From contig NZ_FMCV01000001.1 in the NCBI RefSeq assembly GCF_900091565.1, forward strand, positions 434,001 to 498,000: 64,000 nucleotides of DNA, given 5' to 3'. A model generated the notes under the pieces. It ran no database searches. It was given only the letters and a program-made list of their open reading frames with translations, and was not told where the DNA came from. Positions 15,025 to 23,772 of the stretch are shown here, in pieces. Numbering within the stretch: position 1 is the stretch's first letter; every line of letters starts with the position of its first letter. Source of the stretch: Micromonospora marina. Its GTDB lineage: Bacteria > Actinomycetota > Actinomycetes > Mycobacteriales > Micromonosporaceae. Made by a program: the position numbers and the translations under genes.

Positions 15025-16137
15025 TCAGGCGACGGTCAGCGTGAACTCCGCGGTGCGCACCACGCCGCCGACCTGGAAGTCCAGGAACATCCGGTAGCTG
15101 CCCGGCCCCGGCGCGGTCAGCCAGAACGTCACGTCGTCGCCGTCGCGCACCTGCTCCGGGTGCACGTGCAGGTAACCGAGGTCGCCCTGGCGCAACGCCA
15201 CCAGGTGCCCGTACGCCCCGAGGTACGGCTCCAGCGCCGCCGCCGCGCCGTCCGCGCCGGTGACCCGGAACCGCAGCGGCACCGACTTCCCCACCTCCGG
15301 CGTGCCGGTGTACCCGACGGTGAATCCGTCGACGGTGGCCGACGTGGCGGCGGCGGGCAGCGGCCCGGGCCGGTACGCGCCGGACGCGGTCAGGTCGGCA
15401 CCGAGGACCACGGCGACCTGGCGACCGTCGTCGGCCACCGCGGTGAAGTCCGCGTACATCCGCCAGGGGCCCGCCTCCGGTGGGGTGATCGGCACCGACC
15501 AGGTGCCGTCGGCGGCCATCGCCGGGTGCAGGTGCCGGTAGCCGCCGAGGTCACGCCGGACCATGATCACGTGCATCGGTTTGTCGTGCACCACGGCGAA
15601 CCGGGTGACCGCCCGGCGCTGGTCGTCGCGGATCTGGAAGCGCAGCTCACCGGCGCGGCCCGCGACCAGCCCGGTCGACGGCACCAGCGTGTAGCCGGCC
15701 GAGGTGATCGACAGTCCGGTCACGCCGTCGCCGCCGCCCTGGGTGACTGTGGCGCCGTCGTGCGTGTGCGCGCCGGTCCCCGGTGCGTGGGCGTGCACGC
15801 CACCGTCGGCGCCGCCCGTGGCGGCCCCGCCGGCCGTCGCGGGCCGGGCCGGGCCGGCCGGCGCGTTCATCCGCCCGAGGCCGAAACCGAGCAGGACGGC
15901 GAGCACCAGGCCGCCCACCACCAGGGCCAGCCGCAGCGTCTCCCGGTCCACCGCGACGGGCCCGGCCGTCCCGGCCGGACCACCCGCGCCGTTCCCGGCC
16001 AGCGCCGCGTCTCGGGTCAGCACCGCGTCCCGGGTCAGCACCGCGTCCCCGGGCTGCGCAGCGGGAGCGCCTGAGCCCGCCCCGGCGTCGTCGGGGACGA
16101 CGCCGGGGTCGGAGGTGACTGACGACGACTCAGGCAC
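15025..16137 (-). CDS. Membrane-anchored His-rich protein coupled to copZ
   Basis: The 370-residue protein has a disordered N-terminus with VLTRDA repeats, one membrane helix (LALVVGGLVLAVLLGFGLG, about residues 70-90) and a large outer domain. After the helix comes HAHAPGTGAHTHDG, a likely metal-binding stretch, and the domain carries YRHLHPAM and YLHVHPEQ. Its GTG start overlaps the end of copZ by 8 bp, so the two are translated together. A role in binding or handling copper at the outer face is inferred from this pairing and the histidines. No catalytic motif was recognised. Confidence 0.75.
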   Translation of the reverse strand: MPESSSVTSDPGVVPDDAGAGSGAPAAQPGDAVLTRDAVLTRDAALAGNGAGGPAGTAGPVAVDRETLRLALVVGGLVLAVLLGFGLGRMNAPAGPARPATAGGAATGGADGGVHAHAPGTGAHTHDGATVTQGGGDGVTGLSITSAGYTLVPSTGLVAGRAGELRFQIRDDQRRAVTRFAVVHDKPMHVIMVRRDLGGYRHLHPAMAADGTWSVPITPPEAGPWRMYADFTAVADDGRQVAVVLGADLTASGAYRPGPLPAAATSATVDGFTVGYTGTPEVGKSVPLRFRVTGADGAAAALEPYLGAYGHLVALRQGDLGYLHVHPEQVRDGDDVTFWLTAPGPGSYRMFLDFQVGGVVRTAEFTLTVA

Positions 16138-16360
16138 CGCCGCCGACCAGCTCGTAACCCGCCTCGTCCACGGCGGCACGCACGGACTCGTCGGACAGCG
16201 GCGTCGCGCTGGTGACAGTGGCGGTGCCGTTCACCAGATCGATCCGGACCTCGTCGACACCGGGCAGCGCGGACAGCTCCTCGGTCACCGCCTTGACGCA
16301 GTGTTCGCAGGTCATCCCGGTCACGGTGTACGTCTGGACGACGGGTCGCTGCTCGGTCAT
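16130..16360 (-). CDS. copZ: Copper chaperone, heavy-metal-associated (HMA) domain
   Basis: The 76-residue HMA-domain protein carries the metal-binding motif GMTCEHC and the usual beta-alpha-beta-beta-alpha-beta pattern (VRIDLVNGTATV, AVDEAGYEL). Such proteins carry Cu(I) to exporting P-type ATPases or regulators. No ATPase gene is in the window. ATG at 16360 has a modest GGGG 4 nt upstream. It is first in a two-gene unit with the His-rich membrane protein. Confidence 0.9.
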   Translation of the reverse strand: MTEQRPVVQTYTVTGMTCEHCVKAVTEELSALPGVDEVRIDLVNGTATVTSATPLSDESVRAAVDEAGYELVGGGA

Positions 16361-16511
16361 GACCCCACGGTACCGCCGCCCGGGTCCGGGCCCGACGACG
16401 GTCCGCCGACGGTGGTGACGCTCGCATTCCGCCCGGCCCGGGAACTTTCCGCGCACGCCCGGACCTCCCCGCGGCGACCGGGAGCACGCCGGGAACCGGC
16501 GCCCGGACGGG

Positions 16512-18623
16512 TCAGCCGGCCACCGCCAGCGCCAGCGGCAGCACGTCCGGCGCACCGGCCCGCCGCAGCAGCCGCGCCACCACGCCCATCGTCCAGCCCG
16601 AGTCGACCAGGTCGTCCACCAGCAGCACCGGACCGTCCAGCTCCGCCAACGCACCGGCCAGCTCATCGGGCAGCAGGAAGGCGTCGTGCAGCGCGCGTAC
16701 CCGCTGGGCGCTGTTGCCGCGCGGCCCGCCACCGCCGGCCGGGACGACCTGGCCGAGCAGCGGCAGCCGGCCCACGGCGGCGATCCGCTCGGCGAGCGAG
16801 CCGACCAGCAGCGGTCGCGTCCGGGAGCCGACCGCCACCACGCCCACCGGCCGCCGGGGCCACGGGTCGTCGCCGTGCGCCCACGCCTTCAGCACCTCGA
16901 CCACGGCCGCCACCACGTCGTCGGGCACCGGGCCGTCCGGCGCCTCCGGCCCGACCAGTCCGCGCAGCCGCCCGCCCCACCCCAGGTCGGACAGGCGCCC
17001 CACGGCCCGGCCGGCCAGCGCCTGCTCCGCCGGGGGGATGCGGCCCTTCAGGGGTACGCCGACCGCCTCCAACCCGGTGGGCCAGAGCTTCTTCGGCGGG
17101 ATCGGCACGCCGGGACGCCCGAGGAACGTCTGCGCGGCGGTCAGCGCCTGATCGGAGACGGCGGCGTCGAACAGCGGGCCGGCGCAGTTGTCGCACCGCC
17201 CGCAGTCCTGCGCCCCCGTGTCGTCCAGCCCTTCCCGCAGGTAGCGCATCCGGCAGCCGGACGTCGAGGCGTACTCGCGCATGGCCCGCTGCTCGGCGGC
17301 GCGCGCGTCGGCGACGCGCCGCAACCGGGCCTCGTCGTAGACCCACGGCTCGCCGGTCGCGAGCCAGCCGCCACGCACCCGGCGGACCGCGCCGTCCACG
17401 TCGAGCACCTTGAGCATCAGCTCCAGCCGGGTCCGGCGCAGGTCGACAACCGGTTCGAGGGCCTGGGTGGAGATCGGCCGGTCGGTGTCCAGCGCGGCGA
17501 GCACAGCGCGGACCTGTTCCTCGGGCGGGAAGGCGAGCGAGGCGAAGTACCGCCAGATCGCCGCGTCCTCGACGCCGGGCAGCAGCAGCACCTCGGCGTG
17601 CTCGACGGCCCGGCCCGCGCGGCCGACCTGCTGGTAGTAGGCGATCGGCGAGGGCGGCGCGCCCAGGTGCACGACGAAGCCGAGGTCGGGCTTGTCGAAG
17701 CCCATGCCGAGCGCGCTGGTGGCGACCAGCGCCTTGATCTTGTTGTCCAGCAGGTCCTGCTCGGCGGCCCGCCGGTCGGCGTCCTCGGCCTGGCCGGTGT
17801 ACGACGCCACGGACCAGCCCCGGCCGCGCAGGAAGTCGGCCGTCTCGGTGGCCGCCGCGACGGTGAGCGTGTAGACGATCCCCGAGCCGGGGAGCCGGTC
17901 CAGGTGATCGGCCAGCCAGGCCAGGCGGTGGGCCGGGCTCGGCAGGTCGAGTACGCCGAGGCGCAGCGACTCCCGGTCCAGGGTGCCCCGCAGCACCAGC
18001 GCGTCGCCGAGCTGCTCGGCCACGTCCTGCGTGACCCGGGCGTTGGCGGTGGCGGTGGTGGCCAGCACCGGCGTGCGCTCGGGCAGGTTGGCCAGGAACG
18101 TGCGCAGCCGCCGGTAGTCGGGGCGGAAGTCGTGCCCCCAGTCGGAGACGCAGTGCGCCTCGTCGACCACGAGCAGCCCGGTGGTGGCGGCGAGCTTCGG
18201 CAGTACCCCGTCGCGGAAGTCGGGGTTGTTCAGGCGCTCCGGGCTGATCAGCAGCACGTCGACCGCACCGGCGTGGATCTCGGCGGTGATCTCGTCCCAC
18301 TCGTCCAGGTTCGCCGAGTTGATGGTGCGCGCCCGGATGCCGGCGCGGGCGGCGGACTCGACCTGGTTGCGCATCAGCGCCAGCAGCGGCGAGACGATCA
18401 CGGTCGGCCCGTGCCGACCGCCGTCGCGCAGCAGCGCGGTGGCCACGAAGTAGACGGCCGACTTGCCCCAGCCGGTGCGCTGCACGCAGAGCACCCGGCG
18501 CCGGTCGACCACGAGCGCCTCGATGGCCCGCCACTGGTCCTCGCGCAGCCGGGCGTGGTCGCCCGCCAGCCGCCGCAGCACCGCCTCGGCGCGCTCCCGG
18601 ACGGCCATCCGATCCTGGCTCAT
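16512..18623 (-). CDS. RecQ-family DNA helicase fused to a phosphoribosyltransferase-like domain
   Basis: The 703-residue protein begins with a RecQ helicase core: LREDQWRAIEAL, Walker A TGWGKS, VDEAHCVSDWGHDFRPDY, TATANARV, SALGMGFDKPDL and QQVGRAGRA. A RecQ zinc-binding cluster follows (CGRCDNC). The last ~150 residues contain VLLVDDLVDSGWTM, the PRPP-binding loop of type I phosphoribosyltransferases of the ComF type. It is expected to unwind DNA 3'-5' in repair; the role of the fused domain is unknown. ATG at 18623 overlaps the previous stop by 4 bp. Confidence 0.9.
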   Translation of the reverse strand: MSQDRMAVRERAEAVLRRLAGDHARLREDQWRAIEALVVDRRRVLCVQRTGWGKSAVYFVATALLRDGGRHGPTVIVSPLLALMRNQVESAARAGIRARTINSANLDEWDEITAEIHAGAVDVLLISPERLNNPDFRDGVLPKLAATTGLLVVDEAHCVSDWGHDFRPDYRRLRTFLANLPERTPVLATTATANARVTQDVAEQLGDALVLRGTLDRESLRLGVLDLPSPAHRLAWLADHLDRLPGSGIVYTLTVAAATETADFLRGRGWSVASYTGQAEDADRRAAEQDLLDNKIKALVATSALGMGFDKPDLGFVVHLGAPPSPIAYYQQVGRAGRAVEHAEVLLLPGVEDAAIWRYFASLAFPPEEQVRAVLAALDTDRPISTQALEPVVDLRRTRLELMLKVLDVDGAVRRVRGGWLATGEPWVYDEARLRRVADARAAEQRAMREYASTSGCRMRYLREGLDDTGAQDCGRCDNCAGPLFDAAVSDQALTAAQTFLGRPGVPIPPKKLWPTGLEAVGVPLKGRIPPAEQALAGRAVGRLSDLGWGGRLRGLVGPEAPDGPVPDDVVAAVVEVLKAWAHGDDPWPRRPVGVVAVGSRTRPLLVGSLAERIAAVGRLPLLGQVVPAGGGGPRGNSAQRVRALHDAFLLPDELAGALAELDGPVLLVDDLVDSGWTMGVVARLLRRAGAPDVLPLALAVAG

Positions 18624-19402
18624 CCGGCATTTCTACCAGGGTCCACCGACGTCACCGGCGGACCAGGGGTCGACGAAGGCGGCGCGGGCGGCGATACGGG
18701 CGGCAGGAAGATCAGCAGCTCGCGCAGCGAGTCCGTCGCCGCCGCCGGCAGCAGGCACCGCGACGCCAGCTCCTCCATCGACGTGTACGGGCCGCGTATC
18801 CGCCGGTCGGCCACCACGTGCTGCGCCTGTGACCGGGTCAGCCCCGGCAGCCCGGCGATCACGTGGTCCGGCACCGAGTTCACGTCCACCAGTCCGCCGT
18901 CGTCGTACGCGCGGGGCAGGTCGGGGCGGCCGATGCGCAGGTCGTCCCGCGCCGACGGGTACTGGTAGAGCAGGTACCGGGCGTACTCCCGGCGCAGCCG
19001 GCTGCGGTCGGCGTACGGCCGGCCCCGCCACAGGCCACGCAGCCAGGCGAGCAGCCGGCCGTTGAGCAGCACCACGTGCGGGACGCCCGAGATCCAGGTA
19101 ACCAGCCAGACCAGGATCAGGGCGCCTCGGGGTCCGCTGACCTCCTCCGTCTCGCTGCCGCCGATGACCACCACGAACGTCACGCCGACGGTCAGGTAGT
19201 AGACCGCGGCGAGGACGTTGCCCCAGCCCCGCCGCCAGAACCCGTAGAGCAGCACCACCAGCCAGGTGAGCAGGCCGAACGAGAACAGGGCGACGAACGC
19301 ACCGCTGACTGTCGCGAAGACGCTCAACCACCTGGGCACTCCGGCCGGCCGCCTGGCCGGCGGCACGGGGCCGCCGAACAGCGGCGCAGGGGCGGCGGCC
19401 AC
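18620..19402 (-). CDS. Membrane protein with C-terminal helix-hairpin-helix domain
   Basis: The 260-residue protein has three hydrophobic helices in its first half (VFATVSGAFVALFSFGLLTW, an AVYYLTVGVTFVVVIGG segment and LILVWLVTWISGVPHVVLL). A soluble C-terminal part follows with a ComEA-like helix-hairpin-helix (DVNSVPDHVIAGLPGLTRSQ, then RGPYTSMEEL). DNA contact is possible but unproven for this topology. It is translationally coupled to the RecQ gene (ATGA), which suggests a shared DNA-related role. GTG at 19402 is the start. Confidence 0.8.
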   Translation of the reverse strand: MAAAPAPLFGGPVPPARRPAGVPRWLSVFATVSGAFVALFSFGLLTWLVVLLYGFWRRGWGNVLAAVYYLTVGVTFVVVIGGSETEEVSGPRGALILVWLVTWISGVPHVVLLNGRLLAWLRGLWRGRPYADRSRLRREYARYLLYQYPSARDDLRIGRPDLPRAYDDGGLVDVNSVPDHVIAGLPGLTRSQAQHVVADRRIRGPYTSMEELASRCLLPAAATDSLRELLIFLPPVSPPAPPSSTPGPPVTSVDPGRNAG

Positions 19403-19426
19403 ACGGGGGGCCGCCCCTTCCGCGTG

Positions 19427-20178
19427 TCAGCGGCCGAGCACGGAACCGCCGTTGACGCCGAGCACCTGCCCGGTGACGTACCCGGCGGACGGGCCGACCA
19501 GGTAGCGCACGGCCGCCGCGATGTCGTCCGGCTCACCGGCCCGGCCGACGAGCGTGGCGGCGACCCGCTTGGCGTGCCCCTCCGGCGTCATCCGGTCGCC
19601 GAAGAACTCGGTCTCGGCCACGTAGCCGGGGCTGACCACGTTCACAGTGATCTGTTCCGGACCGAGCTGGGCGGCCAGGTCGTACGCCCAGCCGTGCAGT
19701 GCGGCCTTCGCGGCCGAGTACGGCCCGCCGCCACCGCGCTGCGCGGCGATCGAGCTGAGCAGGACCACCCGGCCGCCGGGGCGGCTCAGGGCCGGCAGCA
19801 GCGCCTCGGTGAGCAGCACGGCGGTCAGCACGTGGCGTCCAGGTTGGCCCGCCACCAGTCCGCCACACCGGCGAGCGAGTCGGTCGACCCGCTGAGGTAA
19901 CCGCCGGCGTTGTTGACCACGGCATCCACGGCACGATCCCCGACCGCGTCCACCACCGCTCCGACCTGCGCCGGATCGGTCAGGTCGGCGGCGACAGCCA
20001 CGACCGCCCCGTCCCGCCCGCTCTCGTCACAGATCCGCCGTGCCGTCGATTCGAGCACGTCGCCCCGCCGTCCCACCACGATCACGTCGAACCCGTCGAT
20101 CACGAGCCCGTGGGCGACGGAGGCCCCGATCCCGGTCCCACCCCCACTGACCACAGCCAGCCGCCGCAGCTCCCCCAT
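19427..20178 (-). pseudogene. Short-chain dehydrogenase/reductase gene split by a one-base deletion
   Basis: The N-terminal 117 codons carry the Rossmann loop SGGGTGIGAS and NNAGG; the next frame carries LLSSIAAQRG, the catalytic YSAAK pair and VTGQVLGVNGGSVLGR. At about 19833, GCC-A-CGTGCTG reads into TGC TGA where the family has Asn-Val-Leu; one restored base would give a continuous product of about 250 residues. All catalytic residues are otherwise intact, so either the lesion is recent or the base was lost in sequencing. An NAD(P)-dependent oxidoreductase would be expected from the intact gene. Confidence 0.8.
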
Positions 20179-20196
20179 GACGTCTCCCCTTCCCCG

Positions 20197-20273
20197 CTCT
20201 CCCCGTTGATCAAGGAGTTTGGGTCATCCTAACCGCGGAATCAGGACACAAACTCCTTGATCAACGGGGAGAG
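20197..20273. repeat. Long intergenic inverted repeat with GTTGATCAAGGAGTTTG arms
   Basis: Perfect 25-nt arms at 20197-20221 and 20249-20273 enclose a 27-nt centre. It lies between the livM stop and the SDR start, both on the minus strand, so it could end liv operon transcription. Arm length and perfection exceed what a terminator needs. Confidence 0.85.
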
Positions 20274-20292
20274 GGGAGGGGGATGGGAGCCG

Positions 20293-21402
20293 TCAGCGGG
20301 GGCGGCGGAGGGCGGTCAGGACGGGGGTCAGGCGGGAGCGCAGGCTGGCCAGGCCGCCGGGGAAGAAGTAGACGGCCAGGATGAACACCGTGCCCAGGAC
20401 GAACAACGGCTGGCTCAGCGGACGGCTGAGGAACGCGGGCAGGCTGTTCACCGCCTCGCTGCTGCCGAACGCGGTGAGCCGGTGGTCCAGGTACATGTAG
20501 AGGACGCCGCCGAGCACCGGCCCCCACCGCGTACCGGGGCCGCCGAGCACCACCATGACCAGCAGCGACAGCGTCAGCTCCGACGAGGTGATGTGCGGGC
20601 TGGCGCCGCCGACGATCAGCACGTAGACCACCCCGCCGGCCGACGCGAGACCACCGGCCAGCGTGAACGCGACGAGCTTGAACCGGTACGGGTCGAGCCC
20701 GAGCACCCCGATGCGCCGCTCGTCGTCACGCAGCCCGGCCAGCACCCGCCCGGTCGGCGAGGCGCTGACCCGGTGCACGACCAGGACCACGATCGCCAGG
20801 TACGCCAGCGCCAGCCAGTACAGGTTCACCGTGTTGGTGACGCCCACCAGCGCCGGCGGCAGCCCTGACACGTCCAGCGGCAAGCCCTCCTCACCGCCGG
20901 TGAGGCCACCGAAGTCGCGGGCCACCAGAATCGCCCCGACCTGCGCGAACGCCAGCGTCACCATGGCGAACGCGATGCCCACCGTGCGCAGTGCCACCGC
21001 GCCGAGCAGCGCGGCGAGCGTGGTCCCGCCGACCACCGTCAGCACGGCGGCCTGCCACAGCGGCAACCCGGCCTCGGTGACCAGGATGTCGGTGCCGTAC
21101 ACCCCGGCGGCGAAGTAGAGGGCGTGGCCGAAGGAGAGCATTCCGGTACGCCCGAACAGCAGGTCGTATCCGGCCGCGAGCCCGCCGAAGACCAGGCAGA
21201 TGGCGAGCAGTTGCAGCGTGCCGGGCGAGTTCAGCGGTCCCTCGAAGATGCCCGGCAGGTTCAGCGTGGAGTACGGCAGGACCGCCGCCACCACCAGCGC
21301 GACCAGCGGCAGGTACGGGCGCAGTCCGTGCCAGCGGGAACGCCCGGGGGTCAGTTCGTCGGGCACCTGCGCCGGAGGCGCGTCGACCACCGAGTTGGTC
21401 AT
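20293..21402 (-). CDS. livM: Branched-chain amino acid-type ABC transporter permease (LivM family)
   Basis: This 369-residue integral membrane protein has about ten hydrophobic segments. The LivM permease signature region includes YDLLFGRTGMLSFGHALYF and GRVLAGLRDDERRIGVLGLD, the cytoplasmic loop that contacts the ATPases. It pairs with the LivH-like permease encoded just upstream. ATG at 21402 overlaps the livH stop by 4 bp. It is last in a five-gene importer operon. The substrate could be branched-chain amino acids or another small amide or organic acid. Confidence 0.9.
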   Translation of the reverse strand: MTNSVVDAPPAQVPDELTPGRSRWHGLRPYLPLVALVVAAVLPYSTLNLPGIFEGPLNSPGTLQLLAICLVFGGLAAGYDLLFGRTGMLSFGHALYFAAGVYGTDILVTEAGLPLWQAAVLTVVGGTTLAALLGAVALRTVGIAFAMVTLAFAQVGAILVARDFGGLTGGEEGLPLDVSGLPPALVGVTNTVNLYWLALAYLAIVVLVVHRVSASPTGRVLAGLRDDERRIGVLGLDPYRFKLVAFTLAGGLASAGGVVYVLIVGGASPHITSSELTLSLLVMVVLGGPGTRWGPVLGGVLYMYLDHRLTAFGSSEAVNSLPAFLSRPLSQPLFVLGTVFILAVYFFPGGLASLRSRLTPVLTALRRPR

Positions 21403-22289
21403 GCGTGAGCCACCTTTCCGGCCAGGCCCTGCGGACGCAGCAGCAGCACCACGGCGAGCAGGCCGACCACGCACAGGTCACCCAGCCCGGACGTGCCGTA
21501 GTAGTTGACGAACTGTTGCAGCAGCCCCACCGCGACCGCCGCGTACGCGGACCCGACCACCGAGCCCATCCCGCCGATCACCACCACGATGAAGGCGAAG
21601 ATCAGCAGCGAGCCGCCCTGCCCCGGCGAGACGGTGCCGAAGTAGACGCCGCCGAGCGCGCCGGCCAGCGCGGCGGCGGCCCCGCCGATCGCGAAGACCA
21701 GCGTGAACGCCTTGCGCACGTCGATGCCGAGCGCGGTGACCATCTCCCGGTTCTCCACCCCGGCCCGGATGATCAGGCCGTACCGCGTCCAGCGCAGGAA
21801 CGCCAGCAGCGCGCCGAGCACCACCACGGCGGCGACGATCAGCAGCAGACCGGCGTTCGGCACCTGGGCGCCGAGCACCGACGTCACGTCCCGGCTCCAG
21901 TCCGGGCGCGGGAATGGCCGCGGATCAGCGCCCCAGGTGGCCTGGAGCAGCGCCACCCCGGCCAGCGACAGGCCGACGGTGACGAGCACCTGCTCGATGG
22001 TGCGGGAGTAGAGCGGCCGGATCAGCACCAGCTCCACCAGCACCGCGACGAACGAACCGGCCAGCACGCCGAAGACGACAGCCAGGACGAAGCCGAACCC
22101 GTCCGGCCCGGCTCCGGGCAGGTTGCCCGAGGCCCACCACGTCGCGTACGCGCCCACGCCGAGGAACAGACCGTGCGCGAAGTTGAGCACGTCGGCGAGG
22201 CCGAAGACCAGGGAGAGGCCGGAGGCCACGAGAAAGTAGAGCGCCGCCAGGCCCAGCCCGGTCAGCGTCAGCAGGACCACCGTGTTCAC
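21399..22289 (-). CDS. livH: Branched-chain amino acid-type ABC transporter permease (LivH family)
   Basis: The 296-residue permease has about eight membrane segments. Family landmarks are ASGLSLVFGLADVLNFAHG and the loop RAGVENREMVTALGIDVRK, followed by IVVVIGGMGSVVGSA. GTG at 22289 overlaps the livF stop. It works as a heterodimer with the LivM protein in the cell membrane. Confidence 0.92.
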   Translation of the reverse strand: MNTVVLLTLTGLGLAALYFLVASGLSLVFGLADVLNFAHGLFLGVGAYATWWASGNLPGAGPDGFGFVLAVVFGVLAGSFVAVLVELVLIRPLYSRTIEQVLVTVGLSLAGVALLQATWGADPRPFPRPDWSRDVTSVLGAQVPNAGLLLIVAAVVVLGALLAFLRWTRYGLIIRAGVENREMVTALGIDVRKAFTLVFAIGGAAAALAGALGGVYFGTVSPGQGGSLLIFAFIVVVIGGMGSVVGSAYAAVAVGLLQQFVNYYGTSGLGDLCVVGLLAVVLLLRPQGLAGKVAHA

Positions 22290-23029
22290 GCGTGCACCTC
22301 CCCGGAACCCGAACCCACACCGAGCAGCGACTTGGTAAGCGCGGTCTCCAGCAGCAGTTCGCGGGCGTCGCCGGTCCAGGCGACCTGCCCGGCGGAGAGC
22401 ACCACCGCGTCGGTCGCCAGTCGCCGTACCACCGCCAGGTTCTGCTCGACCAGCAGCACCGGCACGGATTCCGCCACCCGTTCCAGCACCTCGGCCACCT
22501 CGGTCACCACCTTCGGCGCCAGCCCTTTCGTCGGCTCGTCGACCAGCAGCAGCCGGTTGTCGTTCAGCAGCACCCGGCCGATCGCGAGCATCTGCTGCTG
22601 CCCGCCGGACAGCGAGCCGGCCCGTTGCCGTCCGCGCCGCTCCAGCTCCGGGAAGAGAGCGAAGACCTTGTCGTACGCGGGCGTGACGCCCCGCCGTTCG
22701 GCCAGTCGCAGGTTCTCCGCGACGGTGAGCGCGGCGAACACGCAGCGGTCCTCCGGCACGTAGCCGAGCCCGTCGCGGACCAGCCGGTGGGTGGGGCGCG
22801 CGAGCAGGCTCCGGGCCCCCATGCGTACGCTGCCGCGCACCTCGCCGCCGCGCGGCGTCAGCCCGACGATCGCACGCAACGTGGTGGTCTTGCCGACGCC
22901 GTTGCGCCCGAGCAGCACCGTGACGCCGGTCGGCGCGACCTCGAACGACACGCCCTGGAGGATGTGCAGTCCGGCGATCCGCACGGACAGGTCCTCGACG
23001 GACAGGACCGGCTCACTGCTCGCGTTCAC
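22286..23029 (-). CDS. livF: ABC transporter ATP-binding protein (LivF family)
   Basis: The 247-residue ATPase has Walker A GRNGVGKTTT, the Q-loop region YVPEDRCVFAALTV, signature SLSGGQQQM, Walker B LLLVDEPTKGLAP and the H-loop position occupied by VEQN, as is usual for LivF. It powers import together with LivG. GTG at 23029 overlaps the livG stop by 4 bp (GTGA). Confidence 0.93.
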   Translation of the reverse strand: MNASSEPVLSVEDLSVRIAGLHILQGVSFEVAPTGVTVLLGRNGVGKTTTLRAIVGLTPRGGEVRGSVRMGARSLLARPTHRLVRDGLGYVPEDRCVFAALTVAENLRLAERRGVTPAYDKVFALFPELERRGRQRAGSLSGGQQQMLAIGRVLLNDNRLLLVDEPTKGLAPKVVTEVAEVLERVAESVPVLLVEQNLAVVRRLATDAVVLSAGQVAWTGDARELLLETALTKSLLGVGSGSGEVHA

Positions 23030-23769
23030 AGGGCCTCCCCCAGGTACGCCTCCTGCACGGTGGCGTTCGCCATCACCGTGTCCGGGGTGTCGCAGGCCAG
23101 CAGCGCGCCGTGGTGCATCACGGCGATCCGGTCGGCCAGCTCCAGGATCACGTCCATGTGGTGTTCCACCATGAGCACCGCCCGGCCGCTGTCGCCGGTC
23201 AACGACTTGATCACGCTGACCAGCTCGGGCACGTCCTCGGCGCTCACGCCGGCCATCGGCTCGTCCAGCAGCATCACCCGGGGCTCCCCGGCGAGCAGCA
23301 GCGCGATCTCCAGCTTGCGCTTCTCGCCGTGGGCCAGGGTGCCGGCGAGCGCCGTACCCCTGTGGTGCAGGCCGACCCGGTCGAGCGCCGCGTCGGCGGC
23401 GGCGGCCACCTCCCGGTCGGCCGCCGCCCGCCGCCACAGTTTCATCGAGCCACCCCGGTGTGCCTGTACGGCGAGCCGGACGTTCTCCCGCACGCTCAGC
23501 GAGCCGAAGACCGAGGACGCCTGGAAGGTGCGCCCCAGGCCGAGCCGGGCACGCCGGTGCGGCGGAAGCGCGGTGATGTCCGCGCCGTCCAGCAGGACCG
23601 TGCCCTCGGTGGGGCGGCGCAGGCCGGTGATCAGGTTGAACAGGGAGGTCTTGCCGGCGCCGTTGGGCCCGATCACGCCGAGGAACTCCCCTGGCGCCAG
23701 ATCGAGGTAGACGGAGTCGACGATGGCGACCTCACCGATCCGCCAGGTCAGACCGCGGGTGGCGAGCAT
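23026..23769 (-). CDS. livG: ABC transporter ATP-binding protein (LivG family)
   Basis: The 247-residue ATPase has Walker A GPNGAGKTSL, the LivG-type GLGRTFQASSVFGSLSV, a signature region reading TLAHGEKRKLEIA, Walker B MLLDEPMAGVS and VEHHMDV. In the signature motif the usual LSxG is replaced by AHGE, which is common for this family. ATG at 23769 is 3 bp after the livK stop. Confidence 0.93.
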   Translation of the reverse strand: MLATRGLTWRIGEVAIVDSVYLDLAPGEFLGVIGPNGAGKTSLFNLITGLRRPTEGTVLLDGADITALPPHRRARLGLGRTFQASSVFGSLSVRENVRLAVQAHRGGSMKLWRRAAADREVAAAADAALDRVGLHHRGTALAGTLAHGEKRKLEIALLLAGEPRVMLLDEPMAGVSAEDVPELVSVIKSLTGDSGRAVLMVEHHMDVILELADRIAVMHHGALLACDTPDTVMANATVQEAYLGEAL

Positions 23770-23772
23770 CGG

